Assembly: GCA_963971305.1 (NCBI GenBank)
Contig: OZ020313.1
Location: 27,311,602 to 27,375,601 of the forward strand
DNA length: 64,000 bases
DNA from: Arcuatula senhousia
Taxonomy: Eukaryota; Mollusca; Bivalvia; Mytilida; Mytilidae
Reading direction: 5' to 3'
In this document: positions 1 to 10,711 of the stretch, piece after piece
How positions within the stretch are numbered: the first letter of the stretch is position 1
Layout: each line of letters starts with the position of its first letter
Translations under genes and position numbers: made by a program
Notes under the pieces: generated by a model
Told to the model about the DNA's origin: nothing
Databases searched by the model: none
What the model saw: only the letters and a program-made list of their open reading frames with translations

Positions 1-339
1 CTTACAAGCAACGATTTAGATATATGTAAAGTTATTATTACTGGAGTAAACAATATGTATAATTGCAATCTAAAGTTTAAAAAAAAATATTGATTAATAA
101 CTATATGTTTCTTTTTAAGAATATCAATAAGTTGGGTCAAAGATAGATAATTCTATTCAGGTTCTAGTCCTCAGCTGGAATAACACATAACTAATAAAAT
201 GGGTGTCTTATTATAATCAAAAATTGCTCGCTTATATATAATATGTTTATATTAAATATGTCTGTATTTTATGTTCATATGAACACTTGTTTTGTTATTT
301 TGTATTTGTATTTTGATGATAGATCAATTTTTGGTCTTT

Positions 340-351
340 ATATCAATAAAA

Positions 352-386
<35 letters not shown>
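340..386 (+). repeat. ACTT microsatellite after an AATAAA-ended repeat tail
   Basis: About eight to nine copies of ACTT follow an AATAAA motif near 345. An AATAAA followed by a short tandem run is typical of the 3' tail of a retroposed SINE or LINE, so the AT-rich sequence at about 180-345 may be such a tail. No coding remnant of a LINE is visible upstream. Confidence 0.7.
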
Positions 387-392
387 ACAAAA

Positions 393-2030
393 AGGTGGAA
401 ACACTGGGATGACAGGTGCTCGTTTTGACGTCGCCATTTTAAAGAAATAATTATGGCCAACTACTGTAGTTTCATCTTAAAAGTTTACTCCAATAACGGT
501 TGTTGTTACATTATGTTTTTTTGTCGTTTAATGCTTCATTCCACATGTTCCAAGATGAAAATTTGGTCTAAAGTGATCGACAATAACTGAGATAAGAATA
601 AATGCACAAAGTCTGGTCCTTTAAGGAACTTATTTACGAACATGCGGACCCGAGAAATCTTTTAATTTTGCACTACAGGTTTTCGACTATTGGGTCGGCC
701 TCGCCATTCAAATCTGTTGAAATTAATTAAAATCGTCGGCTGCTCAATAACTGTCTGTCAAACTTTTTAACTACTAAAACTTACCTTAACATCTAATACT
801 TCACTTAAAACCAGTTTATTTGAATCGGGGAGGGGAAATTACGCCAAAAACGGAAAAGGCTATAATGATGCTGTCCTTAGCTCAAAGTTGTCCACATTAT
901 GTGTCCGACCCAAAATGGAAAACTGCTCCTGCAAAAATGTATATAAAAGAACCGAAATCGGAAATCCGTATGACACATTTATCAATTCAAAGTTGCCTGC
1001 CCCTTACCAAGGAAACGCGTTGGATAGCTCCTATAAATTTGTGTTGTTTCAAAGTATAATAGGAATACCGATTTGCCGATTGTGCATGTATAAAAATTAA
1101 ATATCAATTAAACATTTTGACTTATTTTCTGAATTAATAGTGCAACCCTACACGAAAACGGAATGACAAAGACTTAAGCAAATAAATGAGATTCATCCAT
1201 TATGGCTACCTGCAAATAATTCTTTGAAACGTATTCCAAATCTATGCTCTTTTTTCCGAAAGACCAGACTGAACTGAGTCTTTATATAAGAAGCAGAATT
1301 CTTTGGCTTTGCTGACAACTTGAATCAAAGCGTTATATCTAACCAATGATGTTGGCAAAGAAAACCCTAGCCGCCATGGCTATATTAAGGGTTTTCAAAT
1401 TAAGAATCCTTGGTTTGTGGATAATTCATCTCAATGAAGAAAAAGACAGGGACCTCGGACAGTTCTTTGAATTTAAAAAAGGGTAGAATGTGTTTTTAAC
1501 TTTGTAATTAAAAATATTGGCGCGCATTTGAGCGAAAAAAATCCAGGCTCGTTTTTTTCCCAAAAATAAAAGGCAGGACGAAGAAACTATTCATAGCCCC
1601 CCCCTTCTACATGTAAAACTCAAATAGGGCGAAATAATCTTACTAATATACATGTATGTTTTATGCATAATATTGGTATTGGTATTGGTAATGAATAAAT
1701 GCACTTAAAATTAGTTATTTTTTTTATTTCAATAAAGATTGAAACACCAGCAAGCCTATAACTTGTCCGAAATCCAGTGAAAGAAATAATGTTTTGAAAT
1801 GTAAATATACGGGTTGTCAAGTCGTATTTGTACACAAAATTATCAATTTCATGTCAGAGATAACCAATATTTGTTACCCTGAATAGAGGTTAAATTATTT
1901 TATCACATTAAGATAGTAATGCATAATGTAATATATCGATTTCATTGACTAAAGCTAGTCCGCTTGAATTATAGTTCAAAAATTTTGTGAATAAAAAACT
2001 TGACAGGTTAGAAGTTTCTTAGGAGACAAA
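393..2030. other. 5' flank of the C1q gene, no gene recognised
   Basis: AT-rich sequence with only short chance reading frames on both strands. None has splice sites or a recognisable domain. A short TTGGTA triplication lies near 1672-1690. The core promoter of the C1q gene should lie just before 2031 but no clear TATA box is visible. Confidence 0.5.
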
Positions 2031-2937
2031 ATGTTGCGAGTTAATGCAATGCTACTTTTAGTAACTTTCTCAAGTGGATTTCTACTGGATAAAACTGTCC
2101 CAACGGCACCATCTGTTGGATCATTCATGACGGACGAACATTATAATTTTGTTATGCAGTTTATTTATCAAGAGCGACAATCGCGCCTGCAACTTGAGCA
2201 ACTCGTTAAACAGTTGCAATCTCAAGTTTCGGGACACGAACTTAAACAATCGGCACTTATTTCGGAAATCAGTGTTTTGAAACAAAAATCAAATAGTTCG
2301 ACAGTGGACAATAATATGACTATCTTAGTGAGTGAGCTTCGGGACTTGCAACATGATAATTTGAATTTAAAATCACAGAACACTCAACTTAAAAGAAAAT
2401 TAGAACAAACGAACAACAAGGTTGTAGGATTAGAAAGAGAAATAGTGAATCTAAAACAGCTGCAGTCGATTATTGATTTACAAACCATGTCTGAACTTCA
2501 GAATCGAACGGAGAAACTGGAGAAGGACATAAAATCAACGAACAACCAACAAAATGCCATTAAGTTAGACGCAGAAGCCAGGAAGCAGGACTTTATGGCA
2601 TTATACCAGCAGATTCAGCAAAAAGACTCGAACGTCCAAAACGTGCTTCAAAACTTTTCGGCTAATCAGACTTATCTTGAGAATTCCATTAATAAAATAA
2701 ACTCTAGTGTAAAGCAGGATTTAATGACATTGAACCATCAGATTAAGCAGAAGGATTCGGACGTCCATAAGAACTTGTCGGCTATTCAAACCAGTCTTGA
2801 CAATGCTATGACTCATATTAATTCTAGCATAAATATGCATTTTCACTCATCCGATATTGAAAGGGCATCAATAAAACAACGTGTGATTTCTTTGGAATCG
2901 TCAACACACGAAATTAACCAAAACATTTCCAATAAAG
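2031..2937 (+). CDS. C1q gene exon 1: signal peptide and coiled coil
   Basis: 302 codons plus one base. The coiled coil ends in two similar blocks of about 40 residues (residues 188-230 and 231-269). They share QDxMxLxxQIxQKDSxV and a later LxNxxxxINSS, which points to an internal duplication. Exon 1 ends with AAAG before GTAAGA; reading through the donor meets a stop after three codons (2946-2948). Confidence 0.9.
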
Positions 2938-4332
2938 GTAAGATTTAAAGAAGAAGGTTGAAAGAATGTGTATTTATTTAGAAAATGATTGGAGATTTTA
3001 TATAAAATTATAGTAATACATAATAACCGTTTCGGAGTATGAGGGGAGGGGGGCTTGGTTGTTTGTTCTGTTCAGAAATGAGGGTTTTTTTTTCATTTAG
3101 AGCGCGGCAAAAAATTATCATTTTCTAAATGCGTCATAACAATACATTTTGTAATGATGGTCATTATTTTATATAGCAAGAGCCTTTTCTAACCTCTCTT
3201 GCTGAATTTTTTTTCATAAAAAACTAGATTTTTTTCAATAAAAAAGTTCGTCGTCTATCCCTTACATTAGATAATCTCTTTTTTCTCATTTTTGATTAAA
3301 TGTAGTTACATGTATATTAGTAAAATACATCTATTTTTACTCCCTATACTTACTTGTGACCGTGAGTGTTGCATATAGTGTGCCGACTACTAAGTCAATA
3401 CCCCTCTTTAAGCAACAAAAATAGAAGTTTTTTTTTCAAAATGCTCTAGCCAGATTACCTTAACCTATATCGAATTTGTTTTCATGGCACATTTTATGCC
3501 TTAGAAAGAAAAGCTTTATCTGCTTTTTGAAGAGCAGCTGAAAAATAGAACATTTTACACAGACTGCATTTCCAAAAAGTATAGGTCCTAGAACACCCCA
3601 ATTTAAGTACATTCAAATCTATTCAATGGTTTTAGATTTGAAATAAAGCATATTACAGAGATGTTCTATTTCATAGATATATGCAGTAATTACTAAAAAC
3701 TACATTTTTTAGAAAAATATTTAGCATTGGAATCACTACAATAGCAAATCGTAGCAATATTTCACAAACGTTCAAAATCTGATTTACCGATTTAATAGTA
3801 AGAACCCTCAAAATTTATTGTTTTAGTACCAAGCAGCATTAATTCGGCTATATCAGGGGAATCACAATGGCAACAAATCAAAAATACATCTTTTAGCTTT
3901 ATCGTTGTTGAATTTTTAAATTTATACAAAAAATCGGGGTGTTTTTCTGTTTCAGCAATGTTTTCGGCGTGCTCAGGTGGCGGTTCTTATACAAATGGAC
4001 AGACTATACTATTTAAGTATATCAAGACTTCGCATGGCATCACGAATCTCAGCAGAGTACAATCTACTGGAACCTTCATTTGTGAAAAGGCAGGGTTTTA
4101 TATTCTTTCATTTTTCATCACTACTAATACGAATAAAGCAAACATGAATTTATACATCAACGAAACACAAATAGCTAGAGCAACAAAACATGGCCAAAGT
4201 GATTTCACCACATACTCGCTTATGGTTGTTTATCAACTGAAAGCTGGTGATGTAGTTTCTGTTCGCGCTGGTGTTTCCTTTTATGATTGGGGGTGTCCTG
4301 ATTCATTCTTCACGGTAGTTCAAGTCATTTAA
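2031..4332 (+). CDS. Secreted coiled-coil C1q-domain-containing protein (2 exons)
   Basis: Joined exons 2031-2937 and 3956-4332 encode 427 aa. The donor is GTAAGA at 2938 and the acceptor is TTTCAG ending at 3955. The phase-1 junction makes one GCA codon and leaves both frames open. Residues 1-18 are a signal peptide (MLLLVTF core). Residues about 45-300 are a heptad-rich coiled coil with many N-glycosylation sequons. Residues about 303-427 are a C1q domain, recognised from FSAC, NGQTILF, GTFICEKAGFY and the closing FFTVVQVI strand. The family has no collagen region in most bivalve members. Bivalve C1q-domain proteins are oligomeric extracellular pattern-recognition molecules, so a role in innate immunity or adhesion is likely but inferred. 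The start is chosen because it directly precedes the signal peptide. Confidence 0.9.
2938..3955 (+). other. C1q gene intron 1
   Basis: 1,018 bp, GT-AG, with a pyrimidine-rich acceptor tract (GTGTTTTTCTGTTTCAG). It is AT-rich and contains no recognisable element. Confidence 0.85.
3956..4332 (+). CDS. C1q gene exon 2: globular C1q domain
   Basis: Two bases complete the split Ala codon, then 124 residues run to TAA at 4330-4332. The whole C1q fold sits in one exon, as is usual in the family. Aromatic positions (F, Y) spaced as in other C1q domains are present. Two cysteines near the start and end (SAC and WGCP) could pair. Confidence 0.9.
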
Positions 4333-4456
4333 ATGATAGAGTATAAAGAACATTTAGTGCATATTCAGGAAGTTCATATAGCCAGACCGAAATGAAATTT
4401 ATTTATTAGTTCCTAATAACATAAATATTAAACAATCGTAAATGCGAGTGATTTTC

Positions 4457-4462
4457 AATAAA
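4457..4462 (+). promoter_or_regulatory. Poly(A) signal of the C1q gene
   Basis: AATAAA 125 bases after the stop codon, giving a 3' UTR of about 150 nt. A second possible signal lies at about 4617. Confidence 0.6.
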
Positions 4463-4963
4463 AGTATATCTTCAGATACTTTTATTTTCTTGAATAATTG
4501 TAATAAAAAGGAATAATATCCATGTATAAATTTCACAGTATCATATGTTTTCAATACTATTATCTATAATCTTAAGACAGTTACTCTGCAATGTTTATCG
4601 CTTGTTCAGGAAGTACAATAAAAAAAAGCGTTTATATATTTTCACCTGTCAATCACATTGCACGTGGCGTCCGTGCAACTGCAAAGTTTATATTAACTTC
4701 ATTGTTGTAGTTTGGTTTAAACTTGATTCGATAATACTTTCTTTACGATATTAGGCGTAGTTTAAGTTATCGGTAATAGAATCAAATTCTTTTGACTTTT
4801 GAAAATTTACAAGAAAAAAAAACCAAGTTTCTTTCAATGCAAATGCAACTAACATTTTTTTTTTAAATTTACTTATACTTTGTTATTTTCGGGAAATACA
4901 ACAAGTAACACAAATTGAGATTTAGACAACATAAAAATCAGCATATACCATCGGAGTAAGCCC

Positions 4964-5155
4964 ATGATGTGTGTGTTGGTCAACTTTTGTTCGACCGAGG
5001 AGCTGATGTCCGTCCCCGGCATTGGGTTTGAGAATGCAGACAGCATTCTAGAATTAAGGGAGGAAAGAGGGGACCTGGAACTACTAAGTCGACCTGCAGG
5101 ATATCCTGTCACCTCCCGATTGCTGCAGTGCCTAGATTTTTCTCCCAAGGTATAA
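4964..5155 (+). pseudogene. Helix-hairpin-helix (ComEA-like) ORF fragment in the retroelement
   Basis: 63 codons. Residues about 6-35 read VNFCSTEELMSVPGIG followed by ADSILELREERGDL. This matches the HhH pattern (N-x-A/C-S-x-E-E-L-x-x-x-P-G-I-G ... A-x-x-I-x-x-x-R-x-x-x-G) used for non-specific DNA binding. It is truncated by a stop at 5153-5155. The frame downstream has many stops, so it is probably a retroelement fragment rather than a host gene. Confidence 0.45.
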
Positions 5156-5784
5156 TGGGGGGACCGATGGTTTAAGGTAAGAGGCCATGGACACCAAGAA
5201 CCTTGGCAGGAAAAGGGGGAAGAAAGTGAAGATGAGCTGAGGTTATATGGGGTACAAGACGATGAGATGAGGACACTAGCCCCGGCACAGTGTCTTAAAG
5301 GACAGCCGGGGTTACCTTTCCTAGGCAAGTATACCCCAGGGTACAGGTCCAAGAGTGGGAAACACGGACATCGACTCCGGTACAAAGTCGACAAGTCACA
5401 CACGAGGAACGACCTATATTAGCGGTGTGGTCCGACCGGATGTTTGTTGACGGTGACGGGGATACCATACGTGACCGCCCCTACAAAATGCTGTTGTACA
5501 CGGGGATATTGATGGTCGAGGGGAAGGGGTCAACACAACCGGCCACTCTGCAAAGGGAGGTGATGGGCGACTGGAAGTCAGGGACGTTGGCATGCATTAC
5601 CTGAGGGCAATACTTGGGGAATGTCGGGGGACAACATGAAATTTTGAAACCACTGGGCGATAACCGCTGCTGGTGGAGCAGAGGTCCCCGACGGTAATCA
5701 CAAACCTGGTCGTCAAACTTGTCTGACACGATTTACCATAAAATTTCTAATATTTTTGTCGCTGAAATTTCCGATTTTTTAAAT

Positions 5785-6035
5785 TAAAAATTGTTTAAAA
5801 CACCAGGTTTCTTTCCTTGTAATGCACATGGTCGATATCCTTGGTGCTGGATTTGGATTCCTTGTTCGAACGTCCTAGTTTTCAGAACTTTTTGTATTCA
5901 ACAGTTTTGGAATTTGAACTTCCAATGTTTTGATTTAAATGCTACTGATGAGAGATTACTCCTTGAAATATATAGATATATATAGCATATCCAAATTAAC
6001 CGTTTATACCCGCGTTTTAGTATTTGTAATGTACA
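5785..6035 (-). repeat. SINE-like dispersed repeat, antisense copy
   Basis: It is similar, in opposite orientation, to 35090-35360: the block around CTTTCCTTGTAATGCACATG and the block around GAGATTACTCCTTGAA recur in the same order. This copy lacks the tRNA-like head present at about 35028. Confidence 0.6.
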
Positions 6036-6169
6036 GGCGGGGAGTAATGAACCCAAGCGCATACAAAAAAGAAGATCAGCTGCGTACCTTCATTTGGTCC
6101 AAGGGGCTGGACAAGAAGGTTGGTGGCTTAGGTAACACAGCGGGAAATTGGGGCAACAGGAGTTACTAG

Positions 6170-6680
6170 TACTTTCGTACTAATTATCTGTCCAAGTCTT
6201 TGAAATTCGATGACACCACTAGCTGGAAAGCCTTCTTTGCAAAGTTTTCGAGACTTGCAGCAGTTAGTGTGTGGGCTGAAGATGAATGTCAAAATCAGTT
6301 GTGCTGGTGCTTGGAAGGCAAGGCTAGTGCCTTTTATGTTCTCCAAGTTGAAAGAAACCCAGTATATTAATATGAAGAAGCAGTGAGTTTGCTTGCAAAT
6401 AGGTTTGGGTTTAGTGAACTGCCTGAGACTGCTCAGTTGAAGTTTAGAAATATGTGTCAGACTCCGGCAGTCACTGGAAGACTGGGTCAACAGGGTGCTT
6501 TCCTTGGCTAACCTGGCTTTCCATGGCTGACCGGAGTCGTTCATAGACCAACAAGCAGTGGTAAAATTTTGCCAAGGGGAGTTCGACAGGAGAGGCAGGT
6601 AATTACGTTTCTAATGCCTGTCCGAAGACTATTTAGGAGGCATTAGATGCAGTAAAGTGGCACCAGCACAACCACTTGAA
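6170..6680 (+). pseudogene. Broken gag-like capsid gene of an LTR retrotransposon
   Basis: The frame from 6196 contains SWKAFFAKFSRLA, then NQLCWCLEGKA, then a block ending near ESFIDQQAVVKF. Together these fit the retrotransposon gag capsid pattern (W...F...F followed by a Cys/Leu-rich helix). It is broken by an in-frame stop at about 6367 and a frameshift at about 6465-6475, and again where the last block changes frame. No zinc knuckle is seen. It cannot make a working capsid. Confidence 0.6.
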
Positions 6681-7116
6681 TTGGCCATATATGGGCAGAC
6701 ATCAAGGTTAAGAGGTCAGTCCTCAAGGGGAACAAGGTCGGGAACAGGGGCCAATAAATGGGTTGTTGGGGGGAAGGTGGTAAGGGAGTCGGTAAGAAAA
6801 GAGGAAAGTGGCAACTTTGGGGCTAGACTTGATTGTCTCCAGTCCAAGATGGGCAAAATATTGGATTGGATTTAGAGTATCAGGGTATTAATGCAAGATT
6901 CTGAGCTAAAAGGGGGAGAAAGTCATCTATGTGGGAAAATCGGGAGCTCTAGCAACAGTTATGCTCTCCTATGGTACAGAAACAGGGAAAATCCAAAGCT
7001 AAAAATGAGAATTTAAACTGCAAGGGGGCGACTCAAGAGACCACAGCACGCCCCAAGTAGATGAAAACCCACAGGGTCTCATTGGTAGGAGGAGGTCTGC
7101 AGACCAGCCAAATGAG

Positions 7117-7616
7117 TTGGACTTGCAGGGGGATGGGAGAAGTAAGCTGTGTTGTGCACAACCATCCAGTGAAGAGGACAATCCGCATATGGAAAAGGAA
7201 AAGGGCACAGTAGTCAATGAAGTCAAGTCTGATTCCACACTGCCTACCTCAGGTCTCTCCAGCGCTCTGGACAATAAGTCTTCAGAGCTGGAGGGTTCTC
7301 AGAGTCAGACCAGCACGACCTTGGGGGTGGGCTTAAAGTTGGAAATAGAACTGTTAGATTCCACACCGGGGATGATTACTGGTACTTGTGATGGTGAAAG
7401 GGTTAGGGGAAACTCATGGGGAGGATTTGGTTTATTATCGGACTTTCAAAAACTGGCAAAAGCAGCTGTCAGACAACAATGGTGGGAGGGGAGTGTGAAA
7501 TGGACAATAGCACAGGGAAAGACGTTAGAGGAAAGGTGTACTTGTTGGTAAGAAGAATGGGTTCATTACAAACAGTGGTACTCCCTACTAGGAGGGCCTC
7601 TGAGTCTTTGGGGTAA
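7117..7616 (+). pseudogene. Unrecognised retroelement frames downstream of gag
   Basis: Two overlapping frames (7117-7551 and 7416-7616) are rich in Ser, Glu, Gly and Lys. They occupy the place expected for the gag C-terminus or protease linker, but no protease D-T/S-G motif is convincing. Treated as decayed retroelement sequence. Confidence 0.3.
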
Positions 7617-7960
7617 TACAGGGAGAATTGGGAAACATGGAGTGTCTCCGGCTTCTTGCCTCGGAGGTCCTCTGGCATGGGCTAGAAACTATAGTCCCAG
7701 TCATCCTGTACAGGAAACTATCCAACTGATTTCATCGATCCATGGTATCCAGACCCACTCAGACGACGAATTGCCAGCTTGACTACCATCCAGGGGTCCA
7801 TTGAGATAAAACAGGGAGGAGCGTTGTGGTTTGTACCTGGATGACGACTGACGAGTACCGGAAGTACAAAGGATGCACCAGTTGTAAAAGCCATCCTCAG
7901 ACGCAGCGGACGTTCCCATTACGGACCCTGCCTTTCTCTAACAATACGGCCGTTACAGTC

Positions 7961-8244
7961 CACTGTAGGTAGGTAAGCATTGTACCAATTTTTGTTCAAA
8001 AGTTGATTTAATAAAAAAAATACAGTATGAATGATACTTTGTGAGAAAAGGAAGACACAATTCAGACTCCCTTAACTCAAATTAGATTATCTTTGTCAAA
8101 ATGTGGACACGAGGGATATTTGAGTGTATTCACTTAAGTACTTAATTGTTACGGTCGTAAGCTAACGTCCTTGTGTGGAAAGGGAAACAAGTCAAAAACC
8201 TTTTTAGTCAATACTAAAATTCTCCACAAAACCATTCCACGTCT
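7961..8244. other. Intergenic, nothing recognised
   Basis: AT-rich sequence between the retroelement remnant and a short minisatellite. No frame, RNA or repeat was recognised. Confidence 0.4.
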
Positions 8245-8362
8245 GTAGTTTGACATCCCAATAGTCCGACAACCCAATGCTCCAACAGCCCAAAGTCTGA
8301 CAACACAATGGATCAACAGCCTTAAGTCCGACAGTCCAATAGTCTGACAACCGACAAGAGTC
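8245..8362. repeat. Degenerate minisatellite (GTCCGACAACCCAATA-like)
   Basis: About seven imperfect copies of a 13-16 bp unit alternating (G/C)TCCGACA(A/G)CC and CCAATRG words. The period drifts. No function is suggested by the sequence. Confidence 0.6.
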
Positions 8363-8618
8363 CAGAAGATCATTAGTCGGATCTATATCTTATATTATAA
8401 AAACATATTTGTTAGGGACCGACCATGTTAATCGCTGTTTTGCGATTGGCCTAAGGTCAAAATAAAATGCATACAATTCAAATTTTGAAATAGTCAAAGA
8501 AAGGCCCCTTCTTAAATTAAGGTGGACTACAAATGGGCGAAAATCATGAAATGGTGATGACCATTTCTTTGCGTGTGATGCAAAGTAATGTAACAGCAAT
8601 ATTTGAAAGCCATTAGAA

Positions 8619-8704
8619 AACATCTTCGCTATCTAAGGGTTACGATACGCTATTTCTCGTCTCTACGAGATAGCGGATCGTAACCCTTGGGTAGCGAAGA
8701 TGTT
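8619..8704. repeat. Near-perfect hairpin (palindromic MITE core)
   Basis: Arms 8619-8660 and 8665-8704 are inverted copies (AACATCTTCGCTA, GGGTTACGAT and CGCTAT words recur) around a 4-base loop. Only a few mismatches are present over about 40 bp. Confidence 0.85.
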
Positions 8705-8895
8705 ATAAAAGGGAAAAGTAAAGGAGTGAAACATGGACCGATGTGGTGCATGTAGTGTAGCTTTCTTCACAAACGCTGGCCTACTATTGTCAAAAATCAG
8801 ATTTTCCGTTTTAAAACCTGACTGGATGATATCTTCATGACCTTTATAGTCATAAGGATCAGTGCAGTATGAATTTACAAAAAAAAACTGTATTG

Positions 8896-8980
8896 TGTAC
8901 CCATCCTGTCACAAGACAATGGGTTAGAGCCGGTGGACTACTTACACCAGCGTTCGTGGTTCGATCCTTATCAGGGATAA
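8896..8980 (+). repeat. tRNA-derived sequence (SINE head) with B box
   Basis: GGTTCGATCC at 8958-8967 matches the Pol III B-box consensus. The preceding 60 bases could fold roughly as degenerate D and anticodon arms. The acceptor stem does not pair well, so this is a tRNA-derived repeat rather than a tRNA gene. Confidence 0.35.
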
Positions 8981-9297
8981 AAATTTCACGAACTTATTTT
9001 TCCTTTGCGAGGATGCTCTCAAGGAACGATGCTAGTCTTTTGAAAAGAACGAAAACAGTTTGTCAGTTTGTCTCTTGTTAAGGAGAGCAATACCCTGATC
9101 AAGTTAAATACTCCCTAAATTGAAGAGCAAGCAACTAGACGGATTTAACAGTTTCCAAATTCAGGAAAAGTGAATAAGTTAAAACTTACAACATGATAAA
9201 GTCAGATGTTCATGCAGGCACAACTCTTCTCGAGAGCATCACCAAACAGTGTGTAACCAACATAAATGCGTATTACCATACACATGATACAACCATA

Positions 9298-9492
9298 GAA
9301 TGAGTGAGTGAGTTGCTGTTTTACGCCCGTGCAATTTACATGCGATGAACATGAAAAGGATAAAATTAACAACATAAAATGATGATGATAAATGAAACAT
9401 GGGGATGGATAGGGAAACTAAGGACCGATAAATTGAAGAATCACAGGAAAAGGGGAGAGGTGGGTAGGGGCAGAAAGCTATAAAAGTCAAGA
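9298..9492 (+). repeat. Dispersed repeat family A, copy 1 (5' part)
   Basis: Starts with the GAGTGAGTGAGTTG head, then TTTTACGCCCGTGCAA, GATGAACATGAAAAGG, ATGATGATGATAAA and a G-rich block ending GGGTAGGGGCAGAAA. The same words occur in the same order at about eleven other places in the window. Confidence 0.8.
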
Positions 9493-9710
9493 ATGTTAAT
9501 GCATGTAGTCGCCCGTGTACTCGCCCGTGTACTGTCGCAAAAAAATGATATTAAAGTTCTTTTACAGTCTAAGAACTCGGTAAACAGGAAGTAATTAAGT
9601 TACGGTCATAAAATCGTTTTCCTCTACATAGTAGTATGGGATAAAGCTTCAAGAAAAATAAAGAGGTGGTGGCATGTAGATGACGAGAAGGAGCGAATTG
9701 GTATTGTACG

Positions 9711-10100
9711 CACTTGCAACGCTATGTAGGTTACATACAAAGGACAATGAACATGAAGAATATGAAATGATAATACAAAAATGGGATGGGGTGGGAAAAA
9801 AGGGAACAGTCAATTTTGAAGACAACTAAAAACGGGTAGGGGCGGAAAATAAACACCAAGTGGTGCACTACTTGGCCGTCCACAAAAAGATCTTAAACGT
9901 ACATGAAGCGTGGCACTCTCCACACACTTGGCTAACTATGGCTATCTGTCAGGGTTTCCGTATTATAGACATGCGGAAGAAGACCATCCTATTTAACTAG
10001 GGTACACACTTGGTCGCTCTGTGAGCTGCGCAATAACCTAATTTCTGGCCACGATCCTTAGTCGCCACTTACGACAAGCTAGACTCTACTGCTAGTTACA
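9711..10100 (+). repeat. Dispersed repeat family A, copy 2 (nearly full length)
   Basis: Carries the middle and 3' blocks of the family: GCAACGCTATGTAGGTTA, GGTGGTGCACTACTTGG-like, CATGAAGCGTGGCACTC, and CTTAGTCGCCACTTACGACA. It lacks the GAGTGAGT head. Only one other copy (35487-35935) extends this far. Confidence 0.8.
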
Positions 10101-10711
10101 GAGAAAACAGACGGACGGACAATGTATGACGCCGCAAGACACCGCAAGACAACGAATGATACTAGTGATCGTTATATATCGCTTCTGTAACATGTCGCTT
10201 TAATGTGTTTCCTGATTTTATGAGACTTCGAACAATTGGTGTTTTTTTTCATTTAATTCCTTCATATGACATACCGGTAGATAAATAACCAAAAGTTTAG
10301 TTTGCAAGTACATTTTTGTCAATTTATTAACTCTGGTATATATTCATTTGTTTTGTTGCTGAACAAAGTTACTTTCATTAGTGTAACATTATGACAGGGC
10401 TATCCTATTCAATCACCCGGGCACACATCAATTTCATGATTTCATTGCTATTTTTATTCAAAAAATAAACTTGGAAACCTTAGAAAAGTTATCTTTTTTT
10501 AATGCCAGAAACTTTAATAAGGAATGCAAGAATCAATATTTAAAGTTTGTCACAAATGCGTTTGTCTGTAAAGGATTTTTTTTTTAAATTCATGGCTGAT
10601 AATATACTGAAACGACTGGACGAAGAATGTACTATTTTAAATTGTTAGTATAATGCAGATAAAGGTAGATAACTCAGAAACTGTCAATAAACATCTAAGG
10701 AACGTAAGTAC
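10101..10711. other. Intergenic, nothing recognised
   Basis: AT-rich; no exon, RNA or repeat boundary was recognised. It precedes the Penelope-like remnant, whose own 5' part appears to be missing. Confidence 0.4.

Larger units (their letters stand above)
4960..7960 (+). mobile_element. Decayed LTR-retrotransposon remnant
   Basis: The stretch is clearly richer in G and GC than its flanks and carries broken reading frames in one orientation. These are a helix-hairpin-helix-like ORF at 4964-5155, a gag-like block at 6170-6680, and charged low-complexity frames to about 7616. No LTRs, reverse transcriptase or integrase are visible. It is interrupted by a SINE-like copy at 5785-6035. The assignment to a Ty3/gypsy-type element rests on the gag-like block only. 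Confidence 0.5.

Noticed and set aside
820..1100. Overlapping 79-aa and 70-aa ORFs upstream of the C1q gene
   Set aside because: No domain, no splice signals, and two frames open by chance over the same stretch.
5953..5990. CTGATGAGAGATTACTCC as a further hammerhead
   Set aside because: No GAAAC core or closing stems follow; only the first word matches.
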